A stretch of 9,812 bases of DNA from Microbacterium sp. (GTDB taxonomy: Bacteria > Actinomycetota > Actinomycetes > Actinomycetales > Microbacteriaceae): the NCBI GenBank assembly GCA_003248655.1, contig QFPM01000036.1, positions 1 to 9,812 of the forward strand, given 5' to 3'. Shown here one piece after another: positions 6,632 to 9,812 of this stretch. The notes under the pieces were generated by a model that did no database searches, had not been told where the DNA came from, and worked only from the letters and a program-made list of their open reading frames with translations. The translations under genes and the position numbers were made by a program. Each line of letters begins with the position of its first letter. The stretch's first letter is position 1.

Positions 6632-7270
6632 ATGACCAACATCGTCTACCGCCCCTACCAGCCGCAAGACGCCGAGGACATCAAGAAGATCATCAACGAA
6701 GCCTTCTACATCCACCGCTACGTCACCGGCCGCCTGGTCCTTGACAGTGCGCTGGAGATCTACCTGCGCGAGCGCCTCCTGGCCAGCACCTGGACCCGCG
6801 TCGCGGTCCAGGACGAACGTGTCGTCGGCATCATCATGGGCCAAGTCGACGGGCAGCCACGCCTCGGCGGCCGATTCACCAACCGACTCCTGACCCTGGC
6901 GCACACGCTCCGCGCCGGCATCCTCGGCCTGCCCCAGTGGAAGTCGATGCGCCAATACTTCGCCTTCGACCGCGTATACGGTGAGCTGCGCAAGAAAACC
7001 CCGAGCCCGCTGACCGACGAACTGACGCTCTTCGCCGTGGACTCCAGCACCCGCGGACTCGGCATCGGCAAGACCCTCTACCGCGACTACCTCGACCACC
7101 TCCGCAGCCTCGGACGCAGCGACTTCTACCTCTACACCGACTCCCTGTGCACCTTCCAGTTCTACGAGAAGCAGGGCATGACCCGCACCGCCTCCGAAGA
7201 CATGAACCTCGTCCTCGACGGCAAACCTGAAGCCCTAGGCGTCTACCTGTACTCGGGCACCGCCACCTAA
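6632..7270 (+). CDS. GNAT-family N-acetyltransferase
   Basis: 212-aa cytoplasmic enzyme predicted to transfer an acetyl group from acetyl-CoA to an amine or related group. The N-terminal strand and helix (IVYRPYQPQDAEDIKKIINE) and the strand RVAVQDERVVGIIMG (56-70) open the fold. Motif A follows: ELTLFAVDSSTRGLGIGKTL (130-149), with R141-G-L-G-I-G146 as the pyrophosphate-binding loop. FQFYEKQGM is the usual motif B region. Between these strands lies an insert of about 50 residues (78-128), rich in Leu, Arg and aromatic residues, which may shape the acceptor site. GGAAAGGA (6615-6622 region) precedes the ATG. It sits 32 bp after the TetR gene and ends before a hairpin, so it is probably the last gene of the exporter operon. 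The context suggests acetylation of a toxic compound or of its oxidised product; the acceptor cannot be read from sequence. Confidence 0.88.
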   Translation: MTNIVYRPYQPQDAEDIKKIINEAFYIHRYVTGRLVLDSALEIYLRERLLASTWTRVAVQDERVVGIIMGQVDGQPRLGGRFTNRLLTLAHTLRAGILGLPQWKSMRQYFAFDRVYGELRKKTPSPLTDELTLFAVDSSTRGLGIGKTLYRDYLDHLRSLGRSDFYLYTDSLCTFQFYEKQGMTRTASEDMNLVLDGKPEALGVYLYSGTAT

Positions 7271-7286
7271 GACCACGACACGAGCA

Positions 7287-7311
7287 CCGGGCTCCAGGAC
7301 TTCAAGCCCGG
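7287..7311 (+). terminator. Terminator-like hairpin after the GNAT gene
   Basis: Perfect 7-bp GC-rich stem CCGGGCT (7287-7293) / AGCCCGG (7305-7311) with an 11-nt loop, 16 nt past the GNAT stop codon. No T-tract follows. It probably ends or attenuates the exporter-TetR-GNAT transcript and separates it from the next gene. Confidence 0.5.
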
Positions 7312-7420
7312 AACCCTCGATGGGACAATGGGTCGCATCGGCCCGTTCCCGCCTACGGCACGCGATCGTCGCCGAACACCGGCAGACCGACCACGCCACC
7401 CGACACGAAAGCAGGAGCCG

Positions 7421-8053
7421 ATGGCACGTACACGTTCCCGCGGAGGGTTCTGGGTCGGCGCGGTCGCAGAAATCTGCATCATCGTCGCCAGCCTCGTTTA
7501 CGTGGTCTCCAGCGAACTCTGGGCGCTGATCGCTTGGGAAGCACTCGCGACCGGTTACCTCGCTATCGGGTTCACCCTCGCCTGGAGCGGCAAACGCCCC
7601 TCCCGAGTCTCCCGCGGCGACGTCCGCGCCGTCGCACGATGGTCGTGGGTTCTTCCCCTCATCTCCAGTTTCGCCGGCGTCAACTCCGCCGTGCTCGCCC
7701 TGATCGCCCGCGGCGACGGCATCCACAACGACGCCCTGCTCGGCGTCGCCGCATCCATCGGTGTCGTCCTGTCCTGGACACTCCTGCACACCGGCTTCGC
7801 GCAGATGTATGAAGCCACCGACATCGCCTCAGACCAAGACGCCATCACCTTCCCCGGCAACGACCGCCCCGTCTTCCTCAACTACCTCTACTTCTCCTTC
7901 ACCATCGGAACATCCTTCGCCACCTCAGACGCCACACTCAAAACCCTCCCCGCTCGACGACTCGTCCTCATCCACGGCGTGGTCTCCTTCTTCTACAACG
8001 CCCTTGTCGTCGCCGTCGCATTCCAAGTCCTCCAACACGCCGTGGCTTCCTAA
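7421..8053 (+). CDS. DUF1345-family membrane protein
   Basis: 210-aa integral membrane protein of unknown function. About six hydrophobic segments are visible: roughly residues 10-30, 34-54, 73-93, 104-124, 148-168 and 184-206. The C-terminal half carries the DUF1345 signature: WTLLHTGFAQMYEATD, FPGNDRPVFLNYLYFSFTIG, SFATSDATL, then RRLVLIHGVVSFFYNALVV. The ATG at 7421 is chosen because GCAGGAG ends 3 nt before it and the protein then begins with a short basic stretch followed by a membrane helix. An upstream in-frame ATG at 7328 would add 31 residues of Arg/Pro-rich sequence unlike a real N-terminus. It lies 150 bp after the GNAT gene, behind a hairpin, so it may have its own weak promoter. 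Its stop is only 3 bp from the converging M23 gene. The family is well supported; the role in this locus is unknown. Confidence 0.85.
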   Translation: MARTRSRGGFWVGAVAEICIIVASLVYVVSSELWALIAWEALATGYLAIGFTLAWSGKRPSRVSRGDVRAVARWSWVLPLISSFAGVNSAVLALIARGDGIHNDALLGVAASIGVVLSWTLLHTGFAQMYEATDIASDQDAITFPGNDRPVFLNYLYFSFTIGTSFATSDATLKTLPARRLVLIHGVVSFFYNALVVAVAFQVLQHAVAS

Positions 8054-8056
8054 CAC

Positions 8057-8932
8057 CTAACGTGGCAATGCTTCGTGGCGCTCTCCTGTCGCTGTCATAT
8101 GCTGCTCGTTCGCTGGGAGCGCGTCAACGGCCTCGGGATGGTTGTCGAGCGTGATGCCGGAGAAGCTCATCGGGAGGCCCTGTGCGGTCCAAAGTGAGGC
8201 GCGGTCCATGAGTTGCGCATGCACATGCGGCTCGCTGGTGTTGCCAGAGTTCCCGCAGCCTCCGATGACCGTGCCAGCAGTCACCCGGTCACCGACCTTC
8301 ACGGTCAGCGATCCCTGCTGCAGATGTGCGACAGTCGCGTATGCGCCATCGCCACTGCGGATGGTGACGTGATTTCCGATGACGAACCCTGGCCCGCCGA
8401 TTTCGCGGATCATGCCCTCGATCATCATGTAGACGATGCCCCAACCGTTGGAGCGGGCCCGGTGATCCCTGCGCCATCCTGAAGCGCGTACGACCTCCCC
8501 GTCGACCATCGCGAATACGGGCTCACCGAACGCAGGATACGCACTCGGTAGCCGCATCATCGCGCCACCGAACTCCGGGCGCGGTTCAGCCACCGGGTCG
8601 GCGACAATATCGATGGCATAAGCCTGCCCATAGGCCCTCACACCGTGGCTAGGAACCTTCGAGGCTGGACTATTCATCCCCAACCACCGGCCTCGCACTG
8701 GTGGCTCGACCACCCGGACCGGAGAGTCCGGGAGTAGTCGCGGTGCCAGGAACACCAGCATCAGACAGAGACCGGCAAGTGCGAGAGCGGCGAACACAGC
8801 AGCGAGCCACACCTCACGAACACCTCCGGCACTCATGAAGCGCCCCAAGACTGCGTTGCCGATGAGGACCACTGCCGCGAGGTAGTAGAGCGGGATTCGC
8901 ACGCGGTACAGCGCCAGCACTGCTCGTTTCAT
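8057..8932 (-). CDS. Membrane-anchored M23 (lysostaphin/LytM-type) peptidase-like protein
   Basis: 291 aa. Two membrane helices (about 11-33 and 41-63) open the chain; the C-terminal domain is an M23 fold, the family of zinc endopeptidases that cut peptidoglycan cross-bridges. Recognisable are AYAIDIV with Asp108, the carrier-domain-like strand VTIRSGDGAYATVAHLQ with His203, the VKVGDRVTAGTVIGGCGNSGNTSEPH turn, and the His236-Val-His238 motif. The canonical HxxxD is altered: the nearest upstream His is His96, 12 residues before Asp108, in a PSHG segment. The start codon overlaps the stop of the ArsR-like gene by 4 bp (ATGA), so the two are translationally coupled. It probably acts at the cell surface, if the domain is exported, in wall remodelling or as a non-catalytic binder. 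The fold is well supported, activity less so. Confidence 0.85.
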   Translation of the reverse strand: MKRAVLALYRVRIPLYYLAAVVLIGNAVLGRFMSAGGVREVWLAAVFAALALAGLCLMLVFLAPRLLPDSPVRVVEPPVRGRWLGMNSPASKVPSHGVRAYGQAYAIDIVADPVAEPRPEFGGAMMRLPSAYPAFGEPVFAMVDGEVVRASGWRRDHRARSNGWGIVYMMIEGMIREIGGPGFVIGNHVTIRSGDGAYATVAHLQQGSLTVKVGDRVTAGTVIGGCGNSGNTSEPHVHAQLMDRASLWTAQGLPMSFSGITLDNHPEAVDALPANEQHMTATGERHEALPR

Positions 8933-9468
8933 CGCCCCGCCCCCACCAGGCAGGCCAGCAGCGGCACGATCCGCGCCGCGGGCACCTCGTAATTCCCGCG
9001 ACCGCTCTGCTTGACCCAGCCCGCTGCGACAAGCTGCCGGAGATGGTGGTGCAGCTGTCCGGTCGTGCCGAGAGACGCAACCTCGGCAAGATCAGCCGTC
9101 GCGTGCGTGCCCGAGAGGATATGGCGCAGCAGTTCCAGTCGCACAGGATGCCCGAGCGCAGAGAATGCCGCGGCTTGATCGGACCACTCCGTCTCCCAAA
9201 TACCCGCGGTGCCCGCGGCCTGCTGCCACGCTACCGGCGTACCATCCGGCAGTTTGAGCGAACCCACCAGCATGACCGCCCCCTCGACTGTCGAGGGGTG
9301 ATCGTTCAGCTGGGACTGTAAGCCCGTCAAAGCCCAGAACTGCTCCTCATCCAGGATTGGTGAAGAATCACGCGCCCGATCGGGGCTTTCGGCCATCGCT
9401 TCCAACCGTGCCATGCGCTCGGACAGCGCCTCCAGCTCCGCTCTCAAATCCTCACCAGGCTTGATCAT
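8929..9468 (-). CDS. ArsR-like winged-helix transcriptional regulator
   Basis: 179 aa from the ATG at 9468. The N-terminus is a short coiled coil (AELEALSERMARLEAMAE). A middle region of about 60 residues (LDEEQFWALTGLQ to GIWETEW) matches no domain I can name and may sense a signal. The C-terminal winged helix is clear: AFSALGHPVRLELLRHILSG, then the turn TADLAEVASLGTTGQLHHHLRQLVAAGWV and a wing with SGRGNYEVP. No metal-binding Cys cluster of classical ArsR proteins is visible. A TACTAT box 7 nt before the ATG suggests leaderless expression; an in-frame GTG at 9474 almost touches that box and is less likely. It overlaps the M23 gene by 4 bp and forms a two-gene operon with it. A palindrome over its promoter suggests autoregulation of both genes. 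Confidence 0.88.
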   Translation of the reverse strand: MIKPGEDLRAELEALSERMARLEAMAESPDRARDSSPILDEEQFWALTGLQSQLNDHPSTVEGAVMLVGSLKLPDGTPVAWQQAAGTAGIWETEWSDQAAAFSALGHPVRLELLRHILSGTHATADLAEVASLGTTGQLHHHLRQLVAAGWVKQSGRGNYEVPAARIVPLLACLVGAGR

Positions 9469-9472
9469 AAGC

Positions 9473-9503
9473 ACGATAGTACGCTATATCGTTCTTCCGT
9501 ACT
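9473..9503 (-). promoter_or_regulatory. Leaderless promoter and candidate operator of the ArsR-M23 operon
   Basis: On minus, TACTAT (plus bases 9476-9481) lies 7 nt before the ATG at 9468, so the mRNA probably starts at that codon. No good -35 is seen. Two interleaved inverted repeats cover this site: ACGATA/TATCGT (9473-9478 and 9487-9492, 8-nt gap) and AGTACG/CGTACT (9478-9483 and 9498-9503, 14-nt gap). Such symmetry over a -10 box fits a repressor site for the encoded winged-helix protein. Confidence 0.5.
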
Positions 9504-9812
9504 AACTCTGGAACTCCTCTCTCACTTGCCGCATCCCTTCGACGAAGCGAGTCAGTGCCACCGCTCGCCGTCGTTGTCGTCACGCGGCTCAGGCACTCAG
9601 AGGGCGAGAGCGGAACGTATCCGGTCAGCCCAGCCCCGGCTACGACTCCCAGCGCTAGGGCCTCCGCGCTCCCGCTCCCTTGACCGCCCCTCAGATTCCC
9701 CCACACGTCTGGCACTAAGCCTCGATCCACCGATGAGCTTGGGTGACAAGCGGGTGCCGTGACGCAGAAATGCCCCTCTGATCAGGAAGAATAGTGATTG
9801 TCTAGACCGCTG
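9504..9812. other. Gene-free right margin
   Basis: I see no recognisable gene. A minus frame is open from the right edge to a TGA at 9597-9599 (about 71 codons, Arg/Ser/Gly-rich); it could be the 3' end of a gene that begins outside the window, or chance in GC-rich DNA. A second minus frame (9452-9730) runs across the ArsR promoter and start in another frame and has no recognisable domain. No tRNA, terminal inverted repeat or transposase is seen. Confidence 0.4.

Noticed and set aside
9452..9730. A 92-codon minus frame across the ArsR promoter
   Set aside because: It overlaps the regulator's start and operator in another phase and shows no domain or ribosome-binding site.
9705..9812. Possible insertion-sequence remnant at the right edge
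   Set aside because: The sequence looked vaguely like the end of a transposase gene, but the relevant frame has an in-frame TAG close to the edge and no terminal repeats are visible.

Overview
This window looks like chromosomal or plasmid DNA from a high-GC actinobacterium. The codons are strongly G/C-ending, the gene products are actinobacterial in type, and at least two genes have a TANNNT -10 box 6-7 nt before the start codon, which is the layout of leaderless mRNAs common in that phylum. The genus cannot be told from the sequence. I see no rRNA, tRNA, CRISPR array, transposase or replication origin.

Region by region. Bases 1-340 hold no convincing gene, only hairpins; two of these follow or overlap the end of the first gene and probably terminate it. 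At 341-3499 (minus) lies a self-sufficient cytochrome P450 of the CYP102/P450BM3 type, with heme, FMN and FAD/NADPH domains in one chain. It is transcribed divergently from a TetR-family regulator (3711-4352). The 3645-3710 gap packs a minus promoter, a leaderless plus promoter and an imperfect palindrome with two TGGCCA boxes 21 bp apart, well placed to control both genes. Then, all on plus, come a 14-TM QacA-type MFS exporter (4469-5971), a second TetR regulator (6027-6599), a GNAT acetyltransferase (6632-7270), a terminator-like hairpin, and a DUF1345 membrane protein (7421-8053). Converging on this block is a minus-strand operon of an ArsR-like winged-helix regulator (8929-9468) whose stop overlaps the start of a membrane-anchored M23 peptidase-like protein (8057-8932). 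Bases 9504-9812 hold no recognised gene.

How it may work together. The P450, its divergent TetR, the QacA-like pump, the second TetR and the GNAT read as a chemical-defence module: sense a lipophilic compound, oxidise it, perhaps acetylate it, and export it. Two details suggest the compound may not be an ordinary fatty acid. The two P450BM3 residues that hold the substrate carboxylate (Arg47, Tyr51) are Thr and Leu here, and the nearest transporter type exports lipophilic cations. The idea that this is a detoxification locus for cationic amphiphiles is inference. The ArsR/M23 pair is probably a separate, autoregulated cell-envelope unit.
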